Positions 9,860 to 20,359 of a stretch of DNA of 64,000 nt are shown here, piece after piece. Origin of the DNA: Cinclus cinclus (lineage: Eukaryota > Chordata > Aves > Passeriformes > Cinclidae); NCBI RefSeq assembly GCF_963662255.1, contig NW_026912175.1, positions 620,001-684,000 on the forward strand, in the 5' to 3' direction. Under the pieces are notes generated by a model. That model searched no databases and was not told the DNA's origin. It was given only the letters and a program-made list of their open reading frames with translations. Each line of letters begins with the position of its first letter. Position 1 is the first letter of the stretch. The position numbers and the translations under genes were made by a program.

Positions 9860-10330
9860 ATTATGGGATGAAATTTTCCCTTTCCCAGGGTAATTTTTGG
9901 GGATTTTGTGGCCAAGTTTTCCCTTTCCTGATGTTTTCTGGGGGATTTTGGTGCAGAATTTTTCCTTTTCTAGAATGTTTTTTTTTTTTTTGTTATTTTG
10001 GGAACTCCTGAGGTTTTTGGGGATTTCAGGTGGAATTTTCCATTAGCATTGGATTTTTTGAGATTTTGGGGTGGAAATTTTCCTTTTTTTTTTTTTAGGA
10101 TTTTGGGGTGGAATTTTAATTTCTGGGGGATTTTTGGGGTCAAATTTTTCCTTTTCCAGGTTTTTTTTTGAACTTGGGGAACTCACAGGGTTTTTTGGGG
10201 ATTTATGGGCAGATTTGTTCTCTTTTTTGGGGATTTTTTGCGGCGGAGTTTTCCCTTTTGCATTGGTTTCTTTGGGATTTTGAGGTGGATTTTTTCCTAT
10301 TTTATTTTTTAGTGATTTTGAGGCCTCTTG
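9860..10330 (+). repeat. T/G-rich intronic minisatellite (GGGATTTTGGGGTGGAATTTTCC-like)
   Basis: Imperfect repeats built on GATTTTGGGGTGGAATTTT, with poly-T runs, fill the intron between mucolipin exons b and c. Frames through it give Phe- and Gly-rich products and are not coding. Confidence 0.75.
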
Positions 10331-10632
10331 TAGTGTTTTTTGTCCCCTCAGGCTGATCAGTGTCATCATGGAGTTCCAGCTCAAGGCCATCAACATCCAA
10401 ACGCTACTAAAACAGAAAATCCCCGACTGCTACACCTTCAGTGATATTGTGAGTGTCCGCAAGTGTCCCAGTGTCCCCTGAGTGTCCTTCTGGTATCTTC
10501 TCCTGTCCCTTTTGTGTGCCTTATGTCTCTCCTGGTGTCTCACTCATGTCCTTCTGTCCCACATCTATCCATCTGTCCCCTGGCTGTTCCCCAGTACCTC
10601 TGCGGACCCTGGGGAGCAGCCAGTGAGTGCTA

Positions 10633-10740
10633 TGACAGTGATGGTGATGGTGACAGTGACAGTGCTAAGGACAGTGACAGTGACAATAACAGTGACAAAT
10701 GGCAGTGGCACTGACAGTGATGGTGACAATGACAGTGAAA
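10633..10740 (+). repeat. GACAGT/GGTGAT tandem repeat in intron
   Basis: A run of GACAGTGAC and GATGGTGAC units between mucolipin exons c and d. It translates as alternating Asp/Ser or Thr/Val in different frames, which marks it as simple repeat. Confidence 0.8.
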
Positions 10741-10870
10741 TGCCAAGGACAGTGCAACCCAGTGTCCCCACATCACGTTTGACAACTCTGTCCATAGCAG
10801 GTGAGTGCAGATCCACCTGGACACCCATCCAGGAGTGCCACCACCCCTTGCTGCCCAGCAAAAGGGACAG

Positions 10871-13130
10871 TGGGGTACAGTGGATGATGGGAGACAGGGG
10901 GACACAGTGACAGGGTAACAGGTGCCATGTCCCCCTCGTGCTCCGGACACCGGCAGGACTGGACGCATTTCTGTTGCGCCCCAACCACACTTCCCCATAA
11001 AACCTGCTCCCCTCACACCTTGGGGACACCCCTGACCCCCCCCCCCTTTGTCACCCTGGGGTGCCCCTCAGTCAGGGGGGTCTTGGTCATGCTGCAGGAC
11101 CCTCTCTCTGTGCAATCCCCGAGGTGGCACCTGCGCTTTTTGTCACCGCCATCTGCCAATTTGTTACCAGCACCCCAAAGAAGGGGGCGGCCCACATGTT
11201 ACAGGAGGAGGTGGTGAAAACATTTCTGGGGTCACTCCCAGCCATTTCCATCTCCCCACATCCCCCTGAAGATGCTGCTCCACCCTGCACCCCCTCCCCC
11301 CCGCCCCCACCACAGCATCCCCTGAGGGGACCTTGGGGACTGTCCCCATGTCCCCCCCCAGTCCCCATGGTACCTCCGCTGCTCCACCTGTGCTTGGCCC
11401 CCGTTCGTGTGGCGACCTCCCCATGTGAACGGGCAGGAGTTTCAGTCACATCCTCACCTCCTTCTCGTCTTCCTCCTGCTGAGGAGGTGATGTTGCTTCT
11501 GCTGGGGACTCGCCAGTGACACCAGAGGGACACCACAGGTCACCCCTCGAGGGGCCTGGGGTTGCAGTGGCTCCTGGAGTCGCCCCAGTGTGACAGCTGG
11601 GGGGCCTGAGATGCTGCAGTGACAATTTGGGGGGTGGGTGCTCGTTTTGGGGTCTCCAGGGTGAGTCTCAAAGTCTCCTCCCATCACCTCATCCCGTGCC
11701 TCAGTTTCCCCCTCACTCTGCAGGGAGCATCCAGAATTGATGTTCTGGAATTGGGTTTGTTTTGGGGGGTTTTGGGGTTGGGGCTACTGGGATGGGCTGG
11801 TGGGCCAGTTAGGTGATACACACCCAAGGTGTGTATCAAGGCTGGTGGTTATCTGGGCTCGGAGCTGCCTAGGCTGGGGGGCTGCAGGGCCAAGAGCTAT
11901 CCAGACAAGTGTCAAGCTGGGATCCATGACTCAGGTGTCCATCAAGTGTCCACCAGTGTCCAATCTCTCCTGCCCCCATCCATCCCAGACTCCCTGGCCA
12001 GGGCTGCTTCTCACTGCAGAGTGGACAAGCCCCTGGTCAGTCCCAAGATGACCCCAAACCCCCTCCCACCAACCTCACCAGGCCACCCACCCTGAGCTCT
12101 GGTGCCATCGGCATCCCCTGGCAGCCGGTCCAGCTCTGAATCTCTTGGAAGAGGAAATCCACAGTCCCAGGCCGGGGACTCAAGGGTATCCAGGATGGTG
12201 AGCACTGAGTCCATGTGGCATAGGGGGACAGTTGGGGACACAGCTGGGGAGATGTCTGTGGGGAAGGGAGTTGGGGTGTAGGGGAGTGAGGGGCGCCTAA
12301 AAGGTGCGGAGGGGGTTGGAAGGGAGGGATGCACCCAAAAATGTGCCAAAGTGAAGGCGAGGGTGCATAAAATTGGGGTAAAGGATGGAAAGAATCCAAA
12401 CAAGCACAGAAAAGACTCAAAATAGGGGGCACTGAACCCAAAAAAGGGGAAAAGGACTGAAAATGGAGGGGAGAAGGACCTAAAATCAGAGGACAAGGAT
12501 GTCATGGGGTGTTACAGTGTTTTCCTACCTGTGCCAGGGTGAGTGCAGATGCTCCGTGCCAGAAGCAGCCATGGGGACATCCTGAGGGACATGGGCACAC
12601 ATTGAGGGACACAGGGACACTACAGGATGGGTCCCCTCAGACAGCCCAGGACCTCATGGTTTTTGGCCCCACTGGGGGCAGGGGACACATGGAAGGTGAG
12701 AGGAAGATATGGTAGGGAATTTGGACATACAGAGGGGAAAGGACATGATGCCACCAGGACAGATAGCAGGGGGACAATGTCACCAGGACACCCCTGGTGA
12801 CATGTAGCATGGGGCCACATGACACTGTGGGTGGCACTGACCCTTGTGCTGTACCTTGGGCCATTGGGGTCCTCTGAGCGTGGAGTCCCTAGGACGCCCT
12901 GGTGACTGTCACTCACCTCCGGGCCACTTGTCAACAGCCGAACAAGTTCCACCTCCTGCCCTGCTGGGTGATGACATCTGGCTGGTGCACTGTGGTGGTG
13001 ATAGTGGGGATGTGGTGGCAGTACCTGCATTGGACAGCACTTCGCAATGTCCCCATCCATGTTCCTCACATCCTCATCCATCTCCCCCCATGGCCCCACC
13101 CATGTCTTAGTTCCTTGTCGTTATTTTTAA
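10871..13130. other. No gene recognised between the mucolipin remnants and copy B
   Basis: GC-rich sequence with CA/GT-rich stretches and short runs of C (about 11040 and 11290-11360). I looked for the later mucolipin exons (transmembrane and pore segments) on the plus strand and found none I could support. Open frames here have biased composition and no domains. Confidence 0.5.
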
Positions 13131-13698
13131 CCCCAGTTACAGGGCTTTCAAAGGAATGAACAGAAACCTTTTTGTTTCAAGGCCAAAACAAAAGAATTTA
13201 TGTGTCCCTGCTGGCAAAGCATCCACATGCTTGGCTGGGTGGGAAGAACCCTTTTTGAAGGGGTTTCCACCCCACCATCTCCAAAATTGTGGGGTTTGCC
13301 CCAGTATGTTCCCATTTGGCTGTGGAAGATGCCCATGAGCCAGAAAGGATTAAAATGATGGATTTCTATTGGAGAAGACCTCCAAGGCCATTCAGTGTTG
13401 CTTGATACCACCAGAAGATGCAAAGAGTGAGATTTTTCTCGGGTCAGAAGTCGACAAACGTGCTCTTCACAATGGATTTCTGATGTTGATCTGTGGATAT
13501 GTCCAGGTGCCCATGGGGAGCCAGGAGGATGTGGAGCCACCCAGCCAGGTGTATTTCTAACATAGATCACGGGCACCATGGACCAGCAATGCTCTGCCCA
13601 CTGGGGGCCACAGGAACATCCAGCACAGATCCTGCCACGGGGGATGGAGCTGGAGCAGCACATGAAGCTCTTCCTGCACTTGATTTGCAGGGCTTCCC

Positions 13699-14594
<896 letters not shown>

Positions 14595-15069
14595 CTGACC
14601 ATGATTTGGGAATGGGAAATCCTGGTTTTGGGGAAAAACAAGGGCTGAGCACATTGGTTTTGATGTTCCTGCGGGCCAAGGGTAGCTGGAGATGTCATCA
14701 CCCCTTTCAACCTCAGAGAGCCTGGGGCTGCTCATCACCAACCTCTTGCACTCCTCCAGGCTGCCGGGGGTTCCCTGGCTCTGGGAATGCCCCTCTGCGC
14801 TCTCCCCTCTCCGGGGCTCCCGCATTCCCCCACGGCTCTCCTGGGGATCCCCAAACCCCATACTGGCCCTCTGCCCACCAGTACTGGGTGATCACCACGT
14901 GGGACCTGCCAAGATCCCTCCCGGGGCATTTCCGGCTGAGCTTCGGGGTCCTTCAAGATCCAAACGTACCCTGGCCCCTCAAAAAGAAAACCTTCCAGAG
15001 ACGCCCCCGCTGGTTTTGGGGCGAGGTTCCCCTTCCTGCTCACCTGTGGGTTCCGGGGGGGCAGGGTGA

Positions 15070-15583
15070 TGCTGCCAGAGTTGGGGGAACTGCAGCCTGA
15101 GCGGGCGGGCGGGGGAGCCGAGTGGTTCTGCTGCTGCTCTTTCTCTTGCAGCTCCTCTTCCTCATGTTCCTGACTTTCCCCTTCTTGTTCTTCCCGCTCC
15201 TCTTTCCTTCCTCCCCCTCCTCCGCTCCCAGCCCGGCCCAGGTCGGTGCCGACACTGAAAAGCAGCCGTGCTCTGCCCTGGGGGGTTCCAAAGTGGCCGT
15301 GCCCTGCACAGTGCTGGAACCAATACTGGGAGCACTCGAAGCGATCCTGAGAGAACCCGGAAGGAATTGGGAGCGCTTTCCGTGCTAGGACCGCTCTTAC
15401 TGGGAGCACTGGGACGGAACTGGGAATAAACAGCGCCCGGACGCGGCTTCAGCCGGCGGTGGGCGGGGTCAGGACCGAAAGCGTGGTTATGCAAATCCAG
15501 GAGCGATCGCGCGCTGTGATTGGTGGGCGGAAGCAGCGCGGGGTTCTCCCTGGTCACGTGTGGGCCGCGGGGGGGCCGGAGCG
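15070..15583. promoter_or_regulatory. CpG-rich bidirectional promoter, copy B
   Basis: Equivalent to the copy A promoter: octamer ATGCAAAT (15489-15496), inverted CCAAT (15519-15523), E-box in GTCACGTG (15553-15560). The minus-strand donor of the non-coding zinc-finger exon is at 15044. The 3' flank of the E-box differs from copy A (TG instead of AG). Confidence 0.55.
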
Positions 15584-15599
15584 ATGGCGGCGGGGCCTG
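15584..15599 (+). CDS. 16-nt first coding exon (copy B)
   Basis: ATGGCGGCGGGGCCTG followed by donor GTGAGA encodes Met-Ala-Ala-Gly-Pro plus one base. It is paralogous to 7519-7534. No downstream exons of the same gene were recognised in this copy, so it is probably an orphan exon with a promoter. Confidence 0.35.
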
Positions 15600-15609
15600 G
15601 TGAGAGGGA

Positions 15610-16030
15610 ACAGGGAATGGGGACAGGGAATGGGAACGGGAACCAGGAACAGAAACAAGAATACAGGACTGGGACGGGGAATACAGGACACGAACTGGGA
15701 ATGGAAATGTGGGAACAGGACAGGGAATACAGATACAGCAACTGGAGAGAGAATATGGGATAGGGATTAGAAAGATGGGACCGGGATTAGAAATAGGGCT
15801 GGGAATGGAAATACGGAAATGGGACAGGAAATATGGAAATGAAAATGCGGGACCAGCATGAGGACTGGGAATATGAGAACGGGAACAGGACAGGGAATAT
15901 GGGACCGGGATTATGAGAATGACAACCAGACAGAGAATACGGGACAGGGAATGAGACCAAGAGTGGGATCCAGACTGGGATGGGAGCAGGGTGGGACCAG
16001 GAGCGAGGTAACATGAGAATGAGCAGGGGG
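15610..16030 (+). repeat. Purine-rich minisatellite (GGGAATA/GGGACAGG)
   Basis: Irregular tandem GGGAATAC, GGGACAGG and GAATATGGGA units follow the copy B first exon. It corresponds to, but has diverged from, the array at 7538-7760. Sequence from 16030 to about 16430 shows no gene. Confidence 0.75.
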
Positions 16031-16479
16031 CAAGGAGAATGACAGCGAGGAGAGGGGGATCCAGGACAGGAGAAACCCAAAACTGGTACAGGGGATATGT
16101 GGACAGTTCCTGGGCAGGGGATCCTTGATCAACTGCCCCAGAACCTCTGCCAGAGTTTCCCAAAGCAATTAGAACTGCTCAGCCTAGAATATCCAAGACC
16201 CTGAGCGACCCCCAAATCCCTCCCAGGAACCCTCAACCCTCTTGAACACAGCACCCCCCACATCCCCTGGAAGATCCCCCCCCATGTTGCCATCGTTGTC
16301 TTAGCTCAACATCTTCACCCTGGGTTTGGGTATTTTGAAAGAACAATGAGAAATGCAAAGAAAATTAAGGCAGGAGGATGTGGAGCCCTCAGCCAGGTGT
16401 CTCCCCCACATGCGTTGTAGAGGAGACAAATCCCTCTGCAGATATACAAGGGACTGCAAGGTCCCTTGTTCCCATGAGG

Positions 16480-16909
16480 CCTTGCAGTGTCACAGGGGTC
16501 TCCTTGGTGATGCAGTGTCACAATGGACCCTTGGTTCTGTGGGGACTCACAATGGCAGAATGGTCTCCTTGGTTCCACGAGGCCCTGCAGAGCCCCTTGA
16601 TTCAACGTGGCCTCAAAGTGTCATCATGGTCTCCAGAATTCCATGAGGCCCTGCTGTGTCACAGTGGATCTTTGGTTCCATGGGGTCCGCACTGTTCCAT
16701 GAATCCTTAGTTCCATGGGGCCCTGCAGTGTCACCATGGACTCCTTAATTCAATAGTGTCACACAGTGACACAATCACCCCTTAGCACAACAAGACCCCA
16801 GAGTGTCACAATGGTTCCTTGCTTCCATGAGGCCTTGTAGCGTCACAATGGACTCCTTGGTTCCATGGGGCCACAAAGTGTCACAGTGGCCCCTTGGTTC
16901 AGTGAGGCC
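16480..16909 (+). repeat. 38-bp minisatellite, left part
   Basis: Imperfect repeats of about 38 bp on the theme CCTTGGTTCCATGAGGCC, then CTGCAGTGTCACAATGG. They continue at 17345 after an inserted LTR. No coding content. Confidence 0.75.
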
Positions 16910-17344
16910 TGTCATGGCATAAGATTTTAGCCTTTATATTTTTGAAATCCTGTTATGCATCAATGCATAACTCTAAACTCCATAGAAAGTATTAGTTAAC
17001 TATCTTCACATTTTGGTCAGACAAAAAGATTCCTCTGAAACTCAAGGACACCCTACAGCCTCAGGTTCCAAATACAATAAACAAAAGTGAATTGGGAGGG
17101 GGGAGCAAACTGAGGGAATATGACTTCATTAGCGGAAGCTGTAATTGGAGGATTAACCCCTTATATGCAAACAGACCAAACTTATATCTGTCTGAAAAAG
17201 TCATGACCACCATCCACCTTGGGTGTAGCCTCTGGGAAGCTTTTCACTGTCCAAGGTGTATCTATTGAAGGCCTTTAATAAGCACCGACTTTATTCCCTT
17301 AACCTTGTCTAGCCTGTGTTCTAGGTAGCCACTCCAAGACATCA
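16910..17344 (+). mobile_element. Solo LTR-like element inserted in the minisatellite
   Basis: An AT-richer block of about 435 bp interrupts the minisatellite exactly. It begins TGTCATGGCATAAG and ends CCAAGACATCA, so it has TG...CA ends. AATAAG and TTTATT followed by a CT-rich end resemble an LTR R region. I could not find a clean target-site duplication, partly because the flanks are themselves repeats. The family was not identified; the 3' end could be 17341. Confidence 0.5.
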
Positions 17345-17880
17345 CCTGCAGTGCCACAATAGTCTCTGTGATTCGTTAAGGCCTGCAGTGTCAAAACAGA
17401 CCATTGATTCCATGACACCCAAAGTGTCACAATGGCCCCTTGGTTCCACTGAGTCCAACAGTGTCACTAGGGTCCTGTTTGCTCCACAAGACTCTGAAGT
17501 GCCACCATGGCCCTTTGGTTTCACAAGGCCTCAATGTGTAAAAATGGCCTCGATGGTTTCATGAGGTCCTGCTCTGTCACAATGCACCTTTGTTTCCATG
17601 GTGCCCCATAGTGTTACAATGGTATCCTGGGTTCCACGGTGTCAGAATGAACCCTTCATCCTGTGCAGACCCACAGTGTTCACTGCCGTGCCCTTGATTC
17701 CATGAGGCCCTGCCAAGCTGTAACAGTCCCTTGTTCCAGTGGGTCCCAGAGTGTCAGAATAGTCTCCAATGTTCCATGAGGCCCCGCAATGTCACTGTGC
17801 TCCCCTTGGTTCCACAGGCTGCACAGTGTAGCAATGGACTCTTGGTTCCATGAGGTTCCTCAGTCACAATGCTCTTGGAT
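17345..17880 (+). repeat. 38-bp minisatellite, right part
   Basis: Continuation of the repeats seen at 16480-16909, with the same CCATGAGGCC and AGTGTCACAATGG motifs and more divergence. Confidence 0.7.
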
Positions 17881-17977
17881 CCCCGGTGTCAGTGTCAGCG
17901 TTAAGGAGAGAGAGTTCAAAGTGCACCTCATGATTTTTGGTTTTAATCAAGTGAATATTTTTTTAAATTTTTCAATT

Positions 17978-18152
17978 CAGAGAAGAGGTGACCGAAGCAT
18001 TCCCCAGGTGATCTTGATGATGAATGTCACCTTAGAAGGTCTGGGCACAGAGAAGAATGATCCCTTTCAGGGTTGACCCTATTTGGACAACCTGCTTCTC
18101 ACCTCCAACCTCACCATGTCAGACATTGCCCACCTGGGACTGACATCCTAAA
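17978..18152 (+). other. Exon-like segment of unknown origin
   Basis: A T-rich tract ends in TTCAATTCAG, a good splice acceptor, followed by an open stretch with NVTLEGLGTEKNDPFQG and a TGA at 18073-18075. A later piece in the same area could encode TSNLTMSDIAHLGLTS before a TAA stop, with AATAAA motifs soon after (about 18197). It could be the decayed last exon of a gene, but I do not recognise the protein. Confidence 0.2.
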
Positions 18153-18440
18153 ACATAAAAAAAATCCCTGCATGTTTATTATTATAATTATATATTAATA
18201 AAATAATAAAATTACAAAGATGTTTTTCTTTTAATAATAAAAATAATATTTTTATTACCTAATTTTTCATTTATGTGTTAAAAAATCGATACGGTTTTAG
18301 CAATCATAAACATTCTTGGTGATTGGTTCTAAGTAACACAATTCCCTTCATTAATTAATTGAAAACTACTGGCTATTGCTTTCTCCTTCTGTATGATAAG
18401 TAGACTTTTTTCAGTCCTTCTGTAATCCTTGTTATCATTT
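18153..18440. other. AT-rich non-coding stretch
   Basis: Runs of A and T with TTAATAAAATAATAAAATTA-like sequence; no gene seen. Base composition is strikingly different from the GC-rich DNA on both sides. Confidence 0.6.
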
Positions 18441-18539
18441 TCTCAGACAGGGTAAAAGGGGCCACTCTGGAGTCAAGGGAGACATTTCTGGGGTACATTT
18501 GGGGCAGTCTTGGGTCTACACAGGGAATTTAGAACTTGA

Positions 18540-18730
18540 GGGTATGTAGGACACTTCAATGGGCCGGGTGGGCACTGGGCAGGGCACTGAGGGATTCTGA
18601 CGGACACCTCGGAGGCTGGGAGAGCTCTTGGGGGTCCAGGGCGAAAACTTGGAGGTCAGGGAGGGGAATGTGGAGCGCTTCGGGGTCCGGGCGGGCACCT
18701 GGGGGGCTAGAACGGGGCTCTCTGGGGCGC
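18540..18730 (+). repeat. GC-rich degenerate repeat (TCCGGGCGGGCACCTGGGGG-like)
   Basis: Several imperfect copies of GGGTCCGGGCGGGCACCTGGGGG-like sequence at about 15-60 bp spacing. It resumes at 18920-19060. Open frames here are Gly-, Arg- and Pro-rich and not credible genes. Confidence 0.5.
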
Positions 18731-18920
18731 GGGGGATGATGGGAATTGTAGGCACGGGCATAATACGATTGAATACAGCCGCGGAGCATCACAGGAGGGC
18801 GCATCCGCATTGTCTCTTTGTGGGTCGCGGTGCCTGATGGGAGATGTAGTCACGGCTGGAATAGCACTCTAACGGGACTGCGGAGCATGATGGGAGCTGT
18901 AGTCCCGGAAGTGGCTCGGA
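18731..18920. promoter_or_regulatory. Promoter-like cluster: three ZNF143/THAP11-type sites and an ETS site
   Basis: Reading the minus strand, 18734-18752, 18832-18851 and 18884-18906 each match the ACTACAnnTCCCAnnATGC-type site bound by ZNF143/THAP11 in vertebrate promoters. CCGGAAGTG at 18905-18913 overlaps the end of the third and matches an ETS/GABP site. Clusters of this kind mark CpG promoters of housekeeping genes. I did not recognise the gene it would drive on either strand. Confidence 0.5.
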
Positions 18921-19274
18921 CGAAGCATTTGGGGTCCGGGAAAGCACCTGGGGGACACTTTTGAGTCCGAGCCGTGACTTGAGGTCCCCAGGGCAGAACG
19001 CATGTGGTTCTGGAGCACTTGGGGGAAGCTTGGGGGGCTCTAACCAGGCTTTTTGGGCACCGAACTTTGCAGGTGTTTTTGGTGCCGAACTGTATTATGA
19101 GGGGCTGTGAGGCTGTGGCGGATGAGACACTGTTCCCTGTGTCCCCAGTTGGTCCCACTATACCTCGTATCACTCACAGTATCCTCAGTTTGCTACATTA
19201 TTGCCCAGTATCATTCCCAGTATGTCCCAGTATGTCCCAGTGGGTCTCTGTGTACCCTCACAGTCCAACCCACC

Positions 19275-19680
19275 TGTACTGGATCAAAAGCAAAACCAGT
19301 GAGACTTCAAGTCAGTAATACAATTTTTAATAGGGAAGAGAAAAAGGAAAAACAAAATACATGCAATTAAAAAAAAAATACAACCACTAACAGAGTCAGA
19401 ATACAACCTGATACCCTGTCAGTCAGGGTGCTGGTGCAGTTTTCCTCCAAAGGGTCCAGTAATGATGTGGAAAAAAAGCCTGGTTCTTCCTCTGGAATCC
19501 AGTGGAAAAAGGTTGCCTTTGGCGTTCTAAGCCTCAGTTTTTTATCTAGGTAGGAAAGGCTTGGCTAGTCCTCCTGGCTGGAGTATCTCCCAATAGGATG
19601 ATGTAATCTCATCAGTTATACAGTAGGACTCAATGGCCCATTAACAGAAGATACTTCCTACAGAGATAAGGATGATCACC
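19275..19680 (-). mobile_element. Older LTR-like fragment in reverse orientation
   Basis: Read on the minus strand, this contains a stretch resembling avian ERVL-type LTRs: CATCATCCTATTGGGAGATAC, then ACTGAGGCTTAGAACGCCAAAGGCAACC, GGACCCTTTGGAGGAAAA, and a T-rich end with CTATTAAAAATTGTATT. It abuts the solo LTR at 19681, which appears to have landed at or in it. The recognition is from memory of passerine repeats and the boundaries are approximate. Confidence 0.45.
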
Positions 19681-20359
19681 TGTTGGGGGTTGGTTCTTTC
19701 CTTTTTCCCTCTGTGGAATTTTCCCCATTGTCATGCTAAGATACCTGTTGACTAGGCCCTGGTGGCAAGGGGGAGGGGAGAGAAGAGGGAAACCCCCCGA
19801 GATTCAAACATCCAGAAGAGGAAGCGGAAGGCGGGGCCTCGGCCCATTCTCCCCTCGGAGTTCAGAGGAGAAGGACAATCGCTGCCTCTTTCCCATCACC
19901 GCCATCCCAGCGTCGGGAACCATCCTCACTGCTGTCGGACCTTGCCCTGCTGTCTTCTTGCTGTAAACTACCACCATCCAGCACTGTGCCGAGCACCAGG
20001 ACCGACACCGTGAGCGGAGGGCTCTCTCCATCTCTCTCTCCCCCTGGGACAACGCTGCCATCACCCCCAGCCCTCCTGCGGCTCTGCAGGACCTGCCCGC
20101 CCCCAGCACCGCGAACTGCAGCTCAGAAAGGACTGGGACTGAGTTACTGTTCTGTTTGTGGGTAATTTCATAGCTGTTGTTCTTGTTTGTCTTGTTAGGT
20201 ATACTAGTAAAGAACTGTTATTCCTACCCCCATATCTTTGGCTGAGAGCTCCCTTAATTTCAAAATCATTATAATCGGAAGGAAGGAAGCATCACATTTT
20301 TCAGTCCAAAGGGAAGCTTCTGCTTTCCTTAGCAAACACCTGTCTTTCAAACAAGGACA
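19681..20359 (+). mobile_element. Solo LTR, same family as the provirus 3' LTR
   Basis: Starts TGTTGGGGG and ends AAGGACA, and matches 4181-4874 along its length with small indels (679 versus 694 bp). The AGTAAA element recurs at 20206-20211. There is no adjacent pol or gag, so it is a solo LTR formed by LTR-LTR recombination. I could not find a clear target-site duplication (left flank TCACC, right flank CCCAG). Confidence 0.85.

Larger units (their letters stand above)
9296..10870 (+). pseudogene. MCOLN1: Mucolipin-1 (TRPML1)-like exon remnants, four consecutive exons
   Basis: Four pieces follow the order of the lumenal loop of mucolipin-1, a lysosomal cation channel. Exon a (9296-9448) encodes YLAVLNKTLGHYPYAG and, after a frameshift near 9366-9372, a stretch with NDTFDI. 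Exon b (9687-9768) ends TLQFHR. Exon c (10352-10448) contains INIQTLL and IPDCYTF. Exon d (from 10772) begins ITFDN and later shows IQECHHP in a shifted frame. Phases agree across a-b-c-d (phase 1, phase 2, phase 0). Exons a to c keep AG and GT splice sites. Exon d has AC instead of AG at 10770-10771, plus an in-frame TGA at 10802-10804. The transmembrane pore exons were not found downstream. I therefore call it a pseudogene or partial duplicate. It resembles mucolipin-1 more than mucolipin-2 or -3, judged from memory of the family. Confidence 0.7.

Noticed and set aside
13156..13338. 60-codon frame conserved between 4900-5082 and 13156-13338
   Set aside because: It lies in the duplicated zinc-finger 3' region on the opposite strand; conservation reflects the duplication, not coding.
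16480..17880. CRISPR-like repeat and spacer array
   Set aside because: Repeats are imperfect, contiguous and in a vertebrate genome; no spacers or cas genes.
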